Assembly (NCBI GenBank): GCA_947652115.1
Contig: OX393565.1
Location: 16,464,071 to 16,528,070, forward strand
Length of the DNA stretch: 64,000 nt
DNA from: Blastomussa wellsi
Taxonomy: Eukaryota; Cnidaria; Anthozoa; Scleractinia; Plerogyridae
Reading direction: 5' to 3'
This document shows positions 21,063 through 34,100 of this stretch, in pieces. The translations under genes and the position numbers were made by a program. Numbering within the stretch: position 1 is the stretch's first letter; every line of letters starts with the position of its first letter. The notes beneath the pieces were generated by a model. That model made no database searches. It was given only the letters and a program-made list of their open reading frames with translations, and was not told the DNA's origin.

Positions 21063-21956
21063 ATGGCTGAAAAGGTAAGCGAATGCGACGAAAGTCCGCC
21101 CATCACTGGAGGGAAGAGAGTTGAAAGGCCTAGTAGCAGCAGCTCGCCCGAAATTCCTCCAAATAAGACTGCAAAGACTACAGAGCACATGGTCGAGCAT
21201 GCCGATCTGTCGAGTATCTGGATCGCACTGAACAACATACAACGGAACACTGACGAGCTTCTTAAAGAGAACAGAGCTTTGCGCAAGCAACACGAAGAAC
21301 TGCAGAAGTCGCTAGAGTTCCATATCGATAAGCTGGAAAAATTAGAGGCGGAGAATAACAAGCTGAAACAAGATGTGAGCTCACTCAAGAAAGAAGTTCG
21401 CAAAGCAGAGGTTGAAGTTGCCGACTTAAACGACGATCTAGATGGTCTTAAAAGCGATCTGGACACCGCTATATGCCAAATAGGCGATTTAGAACAATAC
21501 ACTAGAAAACATAATCTCGAAATTCACGGCATTCCTGAGTCTTCAGAAGAAAATCTGTCTGACAAGATCATCAAGCTTGGAAAGGTTCTCAACGTACATA
21601 TTGTCAACAATGACATCGACATCTGTCATAGAATGGCTACGAGAAGATTTAACGGCGGTCCAAGACCAGTCATCGTACGATTCAGATCATACAGAGCCAA
21701 AAGTGAACTCTATAAATCCAAAAAGCACCTGAAGTCAGTAAGTTTAAACAACTATTTTCATAATGCAGGAGCTGTTTACATTAATGAGAACTTAACTAAC
21801 TATAGGCGTGAACTGTTCGCTAAAGTAAGAAAAGTTAAAAAGATCAACAACTGGCATAGCGCCTGGACCATTGACGGCAAAATTTTCGTCAAGAAGTCCC
21901 AAAGCGATCAAGTACATAGAGTATATGAAGTCGAGGATTTGGACAATATTCGTTAG
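21063..21956 (+). CDS. LINE ORF1 protein (297 aa)
   Basis: The N-terminus is serine/proline-rich, then a long coiled coil (about residues 55-145, LLKENRALRKQHEELQKSLE), then an RRM/CTD-like region starting LEQYTRKHNLEIHGIPE and including VIVRFRSYRAKSELY. This is the usual ORF1 layout of L1/Tx1-type elements, an RNA-binding chaperone of the retrotransposition particle. The frame is intact. Confidence 0.8.
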   Translation: MAEKVSECDESPPITGGKRVERPSSSSSPEIPPNKTAKTTEHMVEHADLSSIWIALNNIQRNTDELLKENRALRKQHEELQKSLEFHIDKLEKLEAENNKLKQDVSSLKKEVRKAEVEVADLNDDLDGLKSDLDTAICQIGDLEQYTRKHNLEIHGIPESSEENLSDKIIKLGKVLNVHIVNNDIDICHRMATRRFNGGPRPVIVRFRSYRAKSELYKSKKHLKSVSLNNYFHNAGAVYINENLTNYRRELFAKVRKVKKINNWHSAWTIDGKIFVKKSQSDQVHRVYEVEDLDNIR

Positions 21957-22377
21957 CATAATCAAATATTTTTTTTCCTACCCTCTCCCACATGTAATAT
22001 AACATTATTCAAACGTTCCCTTTCAAAACCCTCGCTTCCCTTTCGCTTCATCAATTAATTATTTAAATTTTGGCGGAGAGTTTTGTAGGAGGGTTTTGTC
22101 TCTTTTCAACATGCCTTTAAAAAATGGCACTTATTCCCTTCTATACAATAAGCTGCTTCGCAGTTTAATTAGTGTTTCTATTATGTTAAGTGTTAGTTGC
22201 CATAGTACACTTGTTGTACTCATCGTGATTTGTACCCGCCTTACTCAACGTATTGTATATTGTTGTCAGCGCACCATCTGCACAAAACATTTCCATCGCA
22301 AGGCTAAACGCTATCGAACGTTGCAAGCTGTGGTTCATGAATTGCGTTAGAAAGAAATTCATAAATCTAGTGTGTAT

Positions 22378-25300
22378 ATGACCTTAAATGCTGTTTCTCT
22401 TAATGCAAGAGGCCTCAACAAATCTATCAAAAGAAGAAAACTTTTCCGGTGGCTTCATATTAGAAAATTTGATGTAATTTTTCTGCAAGAGACGTACAGC
22501 GATACTATCTTGGAAAATTTTTGGCGAGCAGAATGGGGAGGCGACATTTTCTTTGCGCACGGCTCAAAACACAGCAGAGGTGTTATGATTCTTTTCAGTC
22601 CCTCGCTCAGTAAAGAGGTGACGAATGTTACTGCGGATAAAAACGGCAGATTTATTATTGTAAACACCACCGTCAACGAAGACGAATTGTGCCTCGTTAA
22701 TATTTATGCCCCAAACGACCAAAACCAGCAAATTTCTTTTTTTCAGAAGATAACCGATTCTATTCGTGGCCAGCAAACTGACAAAATTCTTATTGGTGGA
22801 GATTTTAACTGCCCACTGTCCGCTTCCGATAAATTTGGAGGTAAAGACATTCAATTCAAAAAAAGTGTAATACATTCGATCGACGAACGTCGTTGCAACT
22901 ATGACCTAGTCGATCCCTGGCGAGAACAACATCCACATGATACACAGTTTACGTGGAGAAATAGCTCCGGGAAAATCAAATGTAGACTGGATTTCTGGTT
23001 CATCTCGAAGCATTTATTATGCCGCGTTTCGAAAACCGACATTTCCGCCTATCATGATTCAGATCACTCCCCTGTCACCATCTCGATCAAGCCTGAAGAC
23101 AAACAAGAAGAAAGAGGCCCAGGCTACTGGAAATTTAATAATTCACTCTTAGAAAATGAAGATTTCGTCACAAAAATGAGCTTCATCATCAAACACGCCG
23201 CCCAAAAACACAAGGATGTTGCTGATAAAAGGTTATTTTGGGAAATGCTGAAAATGGAGATCCGGATATTTGCAATTCGTTTTGCGAAAAAGAAAGCCAA
23301 CGCTGAAAGAAGTACAGAATTGAACCTCCTCCAAAAGCTAGAGAAAATCAACTCACGTATCGACGAAACCCCAGAAAATAGCTCCCTTGTAAACAAGGCT
23401 AGAAAACTCAAGATCGAATTGGATGAAATTGCCGTGCAAAAAACTAAAGGGTCTATTATCCGGAGTAGGGCTAGATGGTATGAATTAGGAGAAAAATGCA
23501 ACAAATACTTTTTTAACTTAGAAAAAAGAAGTTATGTAAAGAAACATATAACAAAGCTGAAGACACCTGACGGTAGCACTGTAGTGGATCCAAAAACTAT
23601 ATTAACCGCCATGAAAAGTTTTTACAATCAGCTTTACACCTCTCAAAACCAGCTTTCAGCTGAACGCTTTTCTACCTTTTTCGATTGTGAATCCTTACCA
23701 AAACTCGACAGCACAAAGCAAGACCTTTGCGAAGGCCTGATAACCGCAGAGGAATGCCTTGCCGCGTTGAAAACGTTTCAACCTAACAAGACTCCTGGCA
23801 CAGATGGGTTAACAGCAGAATTTTACCTTCTTTTCTGGTCCTTTGATAGACTGCCTCAATCACAGTGCCTCACTAGGAGAACTTTCTATCTCTCAGAGAC
23901 AAGGAATCATCTCCCTGATCCCAAAAAAGAATAAAGATCCTCTTCTGTTAAAAAATTGGCGCCCTATTTCTCTTCTAAACACAGACTACAAATTAGCAAC
24001 CAAATGTATTGCGAAACGTACTTGATAGACGGTGATCAAACTGGGTACATCAAAGGTAGATTTATTGGTGAAAATATTCGCCTAATTTCGGACATAATTG
24101 AGCAATATGAAAACAAGGACGGAATGATACTTTTCCTTGACTTAGAAAAGGCCTTTGATTCTTTAGAATGGGACTTTCTCTTTAAAGTGCTTAACACTAT
24201 GAATTTCGGTCCAAGTTTCCTCAACTGGATCAAAACGTTTTACACCAACATTTCTAGCTGTGTTGTAAATAATGGCTACTCGTCAGAATTTTTTTCCCTC
24301 CAAAGGGGTGTTAGACAGGGTTGTCCTCTTTCAGGCTTACTCTTTGTTCTAGCTGTGGAGCCACTCGCCCACCAAATAAGAATCGATGAATCAATCAAAG
24401 GACTTGAAAACGGAAATAAGATCACTAAACTCAGTATGTACGCTGACGACACCACCGCTTTCATTCGCGACGATTCATCCGCGGTGTCCCTACTAACTCT
24501 TCTCGATCAGTTCGGTGACCTTTCCGGCTTGAAAATCAATAAGTCTAAAACCGAGGGTCTTTGGCTTGGTCCTTTGAAAAGTCGATTAGGCAAAGAAGAA
24601 CCTTTTGGCATTTCATGGCCGAAGCAATACGTCATTGCGCTTGGAATCGCTTTTCCTTATCATGTTCAGGTTGGGAATAAAATCAATTTCGACGAGAGGC
24701 TCGCCAAACTCAAAAAAGTTCTAAATACTTGGTCAAGTAGACATTTAACGATCTTAGGCAGAATTGCCATCGTCAAAAGCTTAGCTCTCGCCAAACTTGT
24801 TTATAGTTGTTCCGTATTAAATGTTCCCAAAGAATTTGTAAAAGAAGTCAACAGCAATATCTTCTCTTTTATTTGGAAATTTAAGCCAGATAAAATCAAA
24901 AGAAAAACCCTGACCGGCCCAATAAGCCACGGCGGTCTTAATATGCTCAATTTTGCTGACGTTGTTAAATCGCTCAAGACTTCGTGGGTTAATCGTTACT
25001 GTCTAGCAAATGACCGCCATTGGTGTGCCCTCCTCGATTCGATTTTAAGTAAGGTCGGTGGAACTCTCTTATTTCAATGTAACTACGATCTTAAATTACT
25101 CGACCTCAAAAATCTCTCTGTCTTTTATAAAGACGTTTTAGCTGTATGGCAAGAGCTCAATTCCAAAGATCCACGTAACGCAAATGAATACAAACAAGAA
25201 ATCATTTGGAACAATCGGTTTATAAAGATAAACGGAAAATCGTTTTATTATAGATCATGGGCTAATAAAGGCATTTTGAAAATAAGCGACCTCCTAAACA

Positions 25301-26064
25301 TCCATGGCCAGTTCCTTTCGTTCGAAAACTTCAAATGCAAATATAGCGTTCGCTCTACTTTTCTCGATTATGCTGGTGTTCTTGCGGCAATCCCTAAAAT
25401 TTGGAAAAGCGAAATCGTAGGTAATCTCACAAATGGCGATAACGAACCAGTTCCATCCCTTGACATCTCCTCTACAAAAAAAGCCCGTGTGATGCTTGCA
25501 GAAAGATCCTTTTCTCCCCCCATCGTTGAAATCAATCTGAGAAAACAAGGGTTGAATGTAAAGGCAGTATACGAGCTTCCTTTTAAAGTCACAGTCGAAA
25601 ACAAACTGAGGAGCTTCCAATTTAAACTAATTCATAACATCATACCCACTAATCACTCTCTTTACAAAATGAATATAAAGGCTACTCCAGAATGTGAACG
25701 CTGCCTCTTTCCGAACGAAACGCTTATTCACATGCTTTGCGAATGCCCCGACGTTAAAATCTTTTGGAAAGACGTAATGATGTGGTGGAATGCTAAGCGC
25801 TCTGACAACATTAGTCCTAGTAATACTGAAATCCTGTACGGTTACAAACCTGAAACGACCACCTTCTACGCGTTAAACCATTATCTTCTTATTGCCAAAT
25901 ATCATGTTTTTCTTGCAAGAAACCAGTCTGAGAATCCAAATTTAAAGGTCTTTCTTGCCTTACTAGACAGCAAGATCAAATGTGAAAGACAAATAGCCAT
26001 TAGAAATTCTAATTACGAAAAATATAGAGCTAAGTGGACCACTCTCAGCAACTACGATGCGTGA
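22378..26064 (+). pseudogene. LINE ORF2: AP endonuclease plus reverse transcriptase, two lesions
   Basis: The endonuclease domain is intact from the first ATG (SLNARGLNK, FLQETY, GDFNC, LDFWFIS, DHSPV). The frame breaks near 23845, continues in a second frame to 24025, and breaks again near 24020, where a short stretch before DQTGYIKGRF is lost compared with copy 1. The RT core is present in the third frame (23956-26064): FLDLEKAFDSLEW, RGVRQGCPLSG, MYADDTTAF, and the C-terminal CERCLFPNETLIHMLCEC knuckle. The copy cannot make full-length ORF2 protein. Confidence 0.8.
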
Positions 26065-26119
26065 AGCACTTTAAGTATGAAAGTTGAGTAAGGGGAATCT
26101 TCTATTATCTCTTGTATGT

Positions 26120-26290
26120 GTGCGTGGGTGCGTGTGTGTGTATGTGTGTGTGTGTTGTGTTAGCATCGTATGCAGGATGACGTAGCACGTGTATTTATTT
26201 CGTAATTAGTTAAAAAGAATACAAGCAATGTAAGTACAATTTCTGTAAGTAGGTCAAGCAATGTAATGTAATGTAATGTAATGTAGTAAT
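26120..26290. repeat. Microsatellites in LINE 3' UTR
   Basis: A TG-rich run lies at about 26120-26160 and several tandem AATGT units at about 26258-26287. Both fall between the ORF2 stop and the A tail of LINE copy 2. Confidence 0.8.
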
Positions 26291-26375
26291 AGTAGTGTAA
26301 CTCAAATTGTCATGTAACGTAGTATTGTTTGTATGTGTCGTTGCTATGAATACTAATAATTAAAAAAAAAAGTAC

Positions 26376-27934
26376 AGTCTTGCTTGAAACTGGAACAACA
26401 ACAAGTGGAACTCTTTTCTCCGTTGTTGCAAAGAGGGTCCTGAAGGGTTAAAATGAGAACTGGGATTGGCCTGTTTTTGCAAATGGGATTTGAGTAACTT
26501 GGACTGGGATTTGGTCACTGGGAATGGGAAAAAATGTGAACAATGGGAATCTGGGAATGGGATATGTTTTACCCATGATCAGGCGAGACATCACTTATTG
26601 TTCAAGCGCCTTGTTTGTAAAAATTTTTAGCATCTTTAGCGAGCACATTTTATTTTCCCCGAATCAGTGGACTCGACTTGTGGTGAATGATATTTGTGTT
26701 CAGTTATGTGTGCAAGTGTGTGTGAGAAGCCAAGTATACAGAGCATCCATATTTTTCTTAAAAATGGCGGAAGCATAGTTCTAATGCCAAAATCCCTGGT
26801 GACAGTGACTCTGAGGAAGAGCTAGAACGCATTGTTGAAACAACATTGAGCATGAGCAGTCCGGCCAGGCTTGGAAGAATAAGCACACTTACAAGTCGAG
26901 AATACGCTCTAGTTTGCATTAATAGTATTCTCTTGGTCGGAAAACAGACTTCCTACAGGCAGGAATGCAAAACATCCTTAACTTAATTGCTATTATTGTA
27001 CATTGCAGTAATTATCTGTCTTCTTATTGGCCGAGAGCCTATAGTTGATCGCAACCTACATATATATTATTCATTAAACACTCTGAAGAGAGAAAAAGTT
27101 GCGAAGGAACTGTTCCACGAATACTTTGAGGAGAAAAACATTCAAGAGCCGGGGGACAAAAAGAATTAGCATAACTGTTAAAATATTTTATGTGGGAGCG
27201 TGAAATCTCGTCATTTCTTGGTGGTAATGTATAATAAAACAATTATTCGATCATTTGTGTTGTGTGGTATCCGGAATAATCAAGATCACGGTGAGTGTTA
27301 TCTTCCAAAGCCGGATATGATAAAAACATTTCCAACGGTTACTTCTGAAGATGTATGTAGAAACATTACGAAATGCCAAGTTAAAATAAAAATTTTTTCT
27401 CCAATAATTTTATTGTGCCGTAAGTTTCCCACTTGCACATTTCAGTACAGTGTAAAAGGATCCTGTAGGGAAGATATTTGTTTACAAACATTGTTTATTG
27501 ACTGCAAGTTTAAACAAATCAGAGCTCTTTGTTTCACCAGGCAAAAGTTTTCTGGTTGGCACATTAATAACAATGGTGACGACACTGATATCTTCCCCAT
27601 TGTGTTCAGAACATAATCTCAAATGCAAGTGAATTTTTGCGTCTTTGTTGTGCCATATTTTGATGTCGTTATTTTGAAGCGATACGAAGTATGTACAACA
27701 CTGGGATTTTTTCTGAATTCTGCGAGTGGGAATCGGATTTGAACACTGGGAAGTGGGATTTGGAAAAAATTGGGCTGGGAAATGGGATTGGTACCCCCCT
27801 TCAGGGCCCTCTGCAAAGGCTATTGGAAAGAGTGCACAATCACTGACTTTGAACTTTCTCATTAGTGATTGTCACTGTTTTTCCCCTACAGGCATGCTGA
27901 ACACCAATGATTTTGCACTCTTTGCAATAGCAAG
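26376..27934. other. No gene recognised
   Basis: Non-coding DNA with repeated GGGAATGGG/TGGGATTTGG phrases near 26450-26570 and again at 27715-27795, suggesting related repeat ends about 1.2 kb apart. Short frames (for example 27200-27616 plus) have no recognisable domain. Confidence 0.5.
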
Positions 27935-29140
27935 GGAAGAAATGACAGTTAGTACAGACACTGGAGACTCAGTGAAATTCTCCAGTATCTCCAATCCCCC
28001 CGCCAAAATAGGCTGAATATCTCATAAAAAATAATAAAATTAAAGGGCCCACTGATCTATGCCACACGGGGGATAAATTAGAGGGCCCTTTTCTCAAGGA
28101 AACAACAACAAAAAAACATTACTTAGTATTTTACCTATCTTGCATGTCTTACGGATCAGGATGGTCCTCCATATAATTAAAAGAGATATTAAGCAGTGCA
28201 AATCAAACAGAAAATAAATTGATTTAACTGAGATCGCTCGGGCAGTCGTCTTCTCAGGCTACGTCCACACTAAGCCGGATAAATTTGAAAACGGCGTTTT
28301 TGCCTCGAAAGCGGATAAAATGTTTTTTGTCCACATTATACCGTTTTCAAATTGTTTCGCCATCGATTTTTAAACGCTGCTTCGCAAAAAATGCTTAATG
28401 CATGCAAGAACATGCCCACATCGTCCGAGCAATGTTATTCGATTGTTTTGATGTCAGCGTTTTCAAAAAGGTCCGTTTTCGCCGTCCACACTAACACGCC
28501 TAGCCAGCGTTTTCAAATTTATCCAACTTGGACAGCGTTTTCAAAAAGTTCCGTTTGCGGTGACCGAAAACGCCATTTTAGTGTGGACGGAAGGCCAATC
28601 CGGAGAAAAAAAGTTGCGCCATTTTGTTTTTGCCGACCATTTTGTTTTTGCACGAAGATGACCTCGGCGATCGTGACACTCGGTTCCAGTCTCAGAATTG
28701 AAGAAGGGCCCTCTCGTCTATCCCTTCAAGTGCCTACCCAAACAGTCATGGAGACTGCATTGTTCGGCGACAAACGTTGCACTGTTTGGCGCATGCGCTT
28801 ATTATCTTATGGGATCACTCAGCATGGTAATGAGGTAGAATTAATATCTGCTTAACTGTTTCAGCTAATAAAGACTGACGACATTTCCATTTCTTGAGTA
28901 GATATTACTTTGTGCCTTCTTTTAGCATGGAAAGCTCTTTACCCTACTTTTGCACCTTGAAAGTAGCTTCACTATCGACTGCTTTTCCTGTAGAAACGAA
29001 TCCAAGGGATGACCTCTGGAAAGCTCTCCCGCGATTCTTACCGCCAAAAGCGGTCATATTTCTTACCTTTCTTTTTAGAAGGCTATAGAGAAGTATTAGT
29101 ACTACCGAAATGTTCGCTTATTTTGCGAAAATCGCGACAA
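27935..29140. repeat. Inverted-repeat arm (right copy)
   Basis: Matches 3816-4300 and 1-150 in reverse complement. It keeps the small palindrome (GGGCCC-containing, about 28053-28093). The copy is split by a MITE at 28258-28599. About 28750-28965 has no partner in the left copy, where DIRS-related DNA sits instead. Confidence 0.75.
28258..28599. mobile_element. MITE inserted in the inverted-repeat arm
   Basis: Starts GCTACGTCCACACTA and ends with a diverged complement (TAGTGTGGACGGAAG). Aligning the flanks with 3816-4300 shows that this segment is absent there, which confirms an insertion. It contains several GCGTTTTCAAA-type phrases in both orientations and no coding frame of note. Confidence 0.65.
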
Positions 29141-30420
29141 AAGACGACCAACCTTGCCAAAACTCCCTATGATCTTATTGAGCTCAGGCAGGAGCCAGTC
29201 AACGCCAGGCGCGCTATCATGTCTGCATGGTTACCATTCCAAGATGGCATCGGGAACTGTAAAAATGGCTATCGGGTCTTTATTATTACTAATAGTACTT
29301 ACCTTTTAAAAAGTGATGCGGAAGAAAAAAAATTGAAAAGGAAGGCCGAGGCTACTCGGTTCGGCAAAGCTAATACGACTCCGAAAGACAGCGTTTGATT
29401 TATGGAGGACAAGGAAAGCAGCATTGGGTTTCGCCAACAATACAGATAGTGTGTTTGCGGAACTGCTCCTGCATCACTCGTGTAGCGAAAACCGGGAGAG
29501 CATTTCAAGGTGAGAATATTCTGAATTTGAGTGACTGAGGATTGCACTTCGTTGGCGAGATACCCTTCTCCATCAGGATCAATAGCTTCGCTTGGTCCAC
29601 TTTCAGTTTATCTTGTATTCCTGCTAGCGTTGTGTGAGCGCGTAGAGTAAGCTTTGAACCTCTCATGGATTAATAAATTCACTCAAAGCTGTAAACGCTC
29701 ACAACATGCGATTTATTTTTGCACTTCGAATGACTTCATTGGCAATGTGTCGAGCAATTCTTTATTGTAGCTATACAAGGACACGAACCCTTGCCCTTCT
29801 TGCTGGCACAAGCACCTTTACAAGTTAACCTAAAACAAGTAAGCAAATATATATCTTTACATGAAAAAATAACCGTGTAATAACACACTTTGATACGACA
29901 TGAACGAATGTTGCCATCTACCTCTTCATCTTCAGAACTCTTGAAACGGCTACTGATCCGATCCGTATGCGTTAACTCTCGCTGGCGAATCACCAATACT
30001 GATCGATTCGTCACTTTCCGTCATGGAATTATGTAACGACAAGAAAAAAACAAAACACGTACTGTGAACATCGCTCCCCGCTCAATGAATCCCCAAGTTT
30101 GGGGAAAGACCGATAAAATAAATTGACCAATCAGTTTACGCCATTTAACAATAGGGCGAATTTAACCTAAATTTTCAAATTCATCATTTTTTAATCTATA
30201 TCAATGTTCTCCATCTTTAGCCATCCTTGTTCCGTTTTGGACTGGTATCACCTCCTTTCTGTTTTTCTTCCCTAGTAAATTATTAGTTTTGGGTTTCCTG
30301 CATTTAAAGGATAATTTGGTTCGTCGCAAAAAGACTCAAAATATCGTGACGTAGTTCCTTTAATAAATGACAAATTCGAATATGTGTTTCCTGCTTTTTT
30401 TTAATAATAGAGTTCGAATT
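29141..30420. other. Mostly unassigned; possible Cys-rich exon
   Basis: The only suggestive item is on the minus strand at about 29743-29835: after a TTTTAG acceptor-like site, the frame reads TCKGACASKKGKGSCPCIA and ends NCSTHCQ-stop. This resembles MSL2-CXC-type cysteine tails. A preceding SSEDEE stretch ends at a GT near 29925. It may be a terminal exon of an unknown or transposon-related gene. Nothing else in the stretch is interpretable. Confidence 0.25.
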
Positions 30421-30805
30421 TTTGCGCAGCCTCTAATACGAATTTCATTTACACGTGCCAATTATCCTGGTAGCGTGTTAACATCGCAAATGATTCGGTA
30501 CGTTTGGCCCTCAAAAAAATGTCTCCGATTTCTCAAAGATGACTTTGTTTTCTTTTTATACCGCTGAAACGCTTGATATTTCACTTCTTACCGACCTTCC
30601 CAGATTTTTCCGACTAATGAAAATTGGGAATCGGCAACATCCCCGATCGCCTGGGATAGTGGGCAACAAATCGGCAAAATCGGGAGAGTTTCTATTTTCC
30701 CGACGCGTCCCACGTTTCTGCGATGGTCGATGATCATTTTCGACATATGAAAACTGAACTATGCACTGTCGGGGACATCGGCAATAGTTTTAGCTTGATA
30801 CCAAT
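30420..30805. repeat. Left flank of Polinton, inverted partner of the right flank
   Basis: Segments here (for example CATCGCAAATGATTCG near 30483 and CCCCGATCGCCTGGGA near 30640) recur in reverse complement at 55715-56000 (CGAATCATTTGCGATG near 55891; CCCCGATCGTCTGGGA near 55833). The Polinton therefore appears to have landed inside an older imperfect inverted repeat. Confidence 0.6.
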
Positions 30806-30811
30806 ACTCTA
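30806..30811. repeat. Polinton target-site duplication (left)
   Basis: ACTCTA directly precedes the left terminal repeat and recurs right after the right one (55703-55708). Polintons make 6-bp duplications on integration. Confidence 0.9.
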
Positions 30812-30999
30812 AGTAGTATATAAAACAACGTTTTCGGCACAATTTAAAAAACCAATTTTTGTGCTAGAATTCTTAGACAAAAATTAAATCAAAAAATAAG
30901 CTTTAAAATAACCACACTTTTCACCAATTCACAACACCAATAAAGCAAAAATATTTCAATTTAACCAACAACGTTTCTGGCACAATATTCAAATTTTTG
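30812..30999. repeat. Polinton terminal inverted repeat (left)
   Basis: About 188 bp matching 55516-55702 in reverse complement at over 90% identity by eye. The block GTGCTAGAATTCTTAGACAA occurs twice: inside the repeat, and again just beyond it at about 30999-31018, giving the left end an internal direct repeat the right end lacks. Confidence 0.9.
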
Positions 31000-31121
31000 T
31001 GCTAGAATTCTTAGACAAAAATTAAATCAAAAAATAATCAAAGAATTTACTAATCCACATAATTATCCAATCTTACAGTTTTATCATTCATAATAATCAT
31101 ATATGTCAATATCACTTTCAC

Positions 31122-34100
31122 CTAATTCTTAAATCCATAGGCTCTCGTTTGAATTCCATCACTTTCTAAATACCTTTTATCATCATAACAACTCAAGGAT
31201 TTCTTATTTAATTCCACACTACTCAATTCATGTCCCGTACTCCTAATACTTCTCATCTTATGATAATCTTCACGCTCATTAAATAACACCTCCTTAAAAT
31301 TCTCCATCTTAATATCCCTCTTTATCACTACCTTCTTGATTCCCTTAGCCTTTACATCACCCTTACCATTTTCTTTCTCATAAGCATACATCTTAGCATA
31401 CATCTCAATCCGCAGAATTCCCTGATAGGCACACCACAACTTTCATCCTTCATCTTCCCAATGACTTTTTCATTTTCAGCAAAATGATTTTTACTACTTG
31501 GATCATAATCTGAATTATCAAACAACTCCTTATCCTTCCATAAATCGTCATAAATATCATGGGTGTTTATATTATAACATAGAGAGTCTGTATCAGTAAA
31601 TAACAACTTAACCCTCTCATGACCATACTTATTTATTACATAATTATAATGAAAATCATACATCAAAGTTTTACTCAAATCGAGAATTGTCATTCCCACA
31701 TATGATGGCTTATTCAACAACAAACTTTCCTTCACCTTCTTAATTATCACCATATTTTTATTTATGACATTGCATCCGTTAAATGTTGGCTTAGCAATAT
31801 ATTTCAAAAGTAACTTCTCATCACTTATTATCTTAGCATCTCATCTCTTGTATAAATTCTCTATCGTCTTACCAAATACTGAATTATTCATCAATTTATA
31901 AAAGTCCTTTTCAAAAGCATTTCTCGCCTTTGTTCTCATATTAGTATTATACATTATATACTCCTTCATAAAGTCACTTTCCTTAAATTTTAAAATCCTA
32001 TGAACTTTCCCCAATTTCATCCCCAACTTTTGATACAATTCTAAATTCTTATAATGTAATACATATTTATCCTTATTACATAAATTAGGAATTAACTTAT
32101 TTATTTTACTACATTTTAATGCAAACTTTTTTATAATCCTTTTCTGGTACTCACCCAACATATTTTCCATTACCGGCATTTTCTCTGGCGCCAATGGAAA
32201 ATCATTATGCAATTCATGTAACTCCTCAGGATATTCCAAATCACATTCAATAATATATCCATAATTTGGATCATCAAAATTATCAGTCCACTGAAATTTC
32301 CCCACCGGCAATTTTTTACACATTGCCCAACCATATAAATTATTAGCATCCAAATCCATCATTTTCCCTATAATCACTCAACTATTTATTATTAGCCCTT
32401 GAATACCTATGACTAATATAACTCATTCCCCCCCTCATTCCCTTCTGAATCATATGACTCTTGTTAATATCTGATATCAAATCCAGCTTCACCCCAGTCA
32501 TTTTCAACATAGCATCCCAAGCCAAACCTGGAGCAGAAAAATAATGAACTGGATCCAATTGATAATTCTTCAGACACACCCTCCTGAAATTTTCAAACAC
32601 ATCAGCCAACAACAACACATCGCATCTCAAATACAGATCATGATATTCTCCCAAATTTTTCATCTCAAATTTATCCCAAACATTCTTCCCATGATTATAA
32701 TCTCCATCACTAATTTCACTTTCATACAATGAACTATAAAATTTCTCCTTCTCTGGAAATTCAACTTCATCAAACCTTTCATACCCATCAAAATAATCAT
32801 ATGGATAAATTCCTTTCTTCTTTATCAGAGCCAACCTCTCATCATCCAAATTTTTAAACTCCTTATCAAAATAAATGAAATCACCACTTTCTAAATTACC
32901 AACTAATCTATCCAATGATGAAGACATAAATTGCATTGAATCAATAAATACTAAATTTTGCCCCAACATAATTGATAAATATTTTTCAGTATTAGTAGGT
33001 AATATATCCAATCTCAAATTTTCTAACCCCCTGTCTTCCTTAAACTTTCCAACCTCTTGAATAATGAAATGACCATCATAACCCCTCAAATTGTGAAACA
33101 CAACAGGAACCTTATCGCTCAACCTACATTTTAAATTACAATCACTATGAGCAGCCCCTCTAAATTTTCCAGTCACATGGTAATGATCTCTAACCTTCTT
33201 CTTATTCTTATCCTTCTCAATAAACTTACCATCACAAATGCAAAATTTCTTAGCATTCTTAAAATTATCCTCATCCTCGTCACTCATAATAATCTTCTTA
33301 TTGAATTCCTCCTTTATAATTTTCTGAATCCTCTGATTTTCTTCAAATATTGCTTCAATAAATTTATATCCAGCATTTTCACCACGGTACATCTTAAATT
33401 CACTAGTAAATTTATCATCAACTGAACAAATAGTCTTAAACCCATAAGAGCAAATTTTATGCTTCTGATATTCCTTAGTATATGATATGTTGGATTTTTC
33501 ATCCAGCGTTTCATCTATCAACTTCGCAACTCCACATCCATAATTTTCCTCAACTTTTTCAGGTAACAATAAACTCTCAAAATCTGCATAAATAACAAAT
33601 GGATTTTCAAATTTCTTTTTATGACTCTTGAAATAAACTTTACTCCCCTCCTTTGGCATTCTAATAGCCTGCTTACCATTTAATACCATGCATTCCCCCA
33701 CATGCCCATCCCTTAACTCCCTAGTTTCAAAATGTTGCAGACAATAATCACAGATGAATTTCTTGTGATCTTTATTTTTATTCAAATGATTTCTAAGCAA
33801 ACCTTCAAAATTCTTGATATACACGTAATGACTATCACCATCGTCATTATCAATTTTCAACAAACGCATCACATCCTCTGATTTTCTTTTTGTCACATAC
33901 AATGGAAAAAAAACTAGCATTCTCCCAACCAAATACACTCACACTAATATTATTCATCTTCTCAATTTTCTTCACATCATTTATCCCAACAGGAAATTCA
34001 ATTCCCTTATAATCCAACCCAATAGGTGTCCCATCCTCACGCAAATACTTCTTGTATTGTTTGATTCTCTGGGGATTTCTTTTCAATTCATCCTCCTTTC

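Larger units (their letters stand above)
20985..26375 (+). mobile_element. L1/Tx1-like LINE retrotransposon (copy 2)
   Basis: Same architecture as 10179-15426 but on the plus strand: a GC-richer 5' leader from about 20985, ORF1, a spacer of about 420 bp, ORF2, a 3' UTR with TG and ATGTA microsatellites, and an A tail ending near 26375. The proteins resemble those of copy 1 but are clearly a different subfamily. No convincing target duplication was seen. Confidence 0.8.

Noticed and set aside
26524..26778. Plus-strand frame of 84 codons and nearby short frames
   Set aside because: No motif, no splice context, and it overlaps GGGAATGGG repeats.
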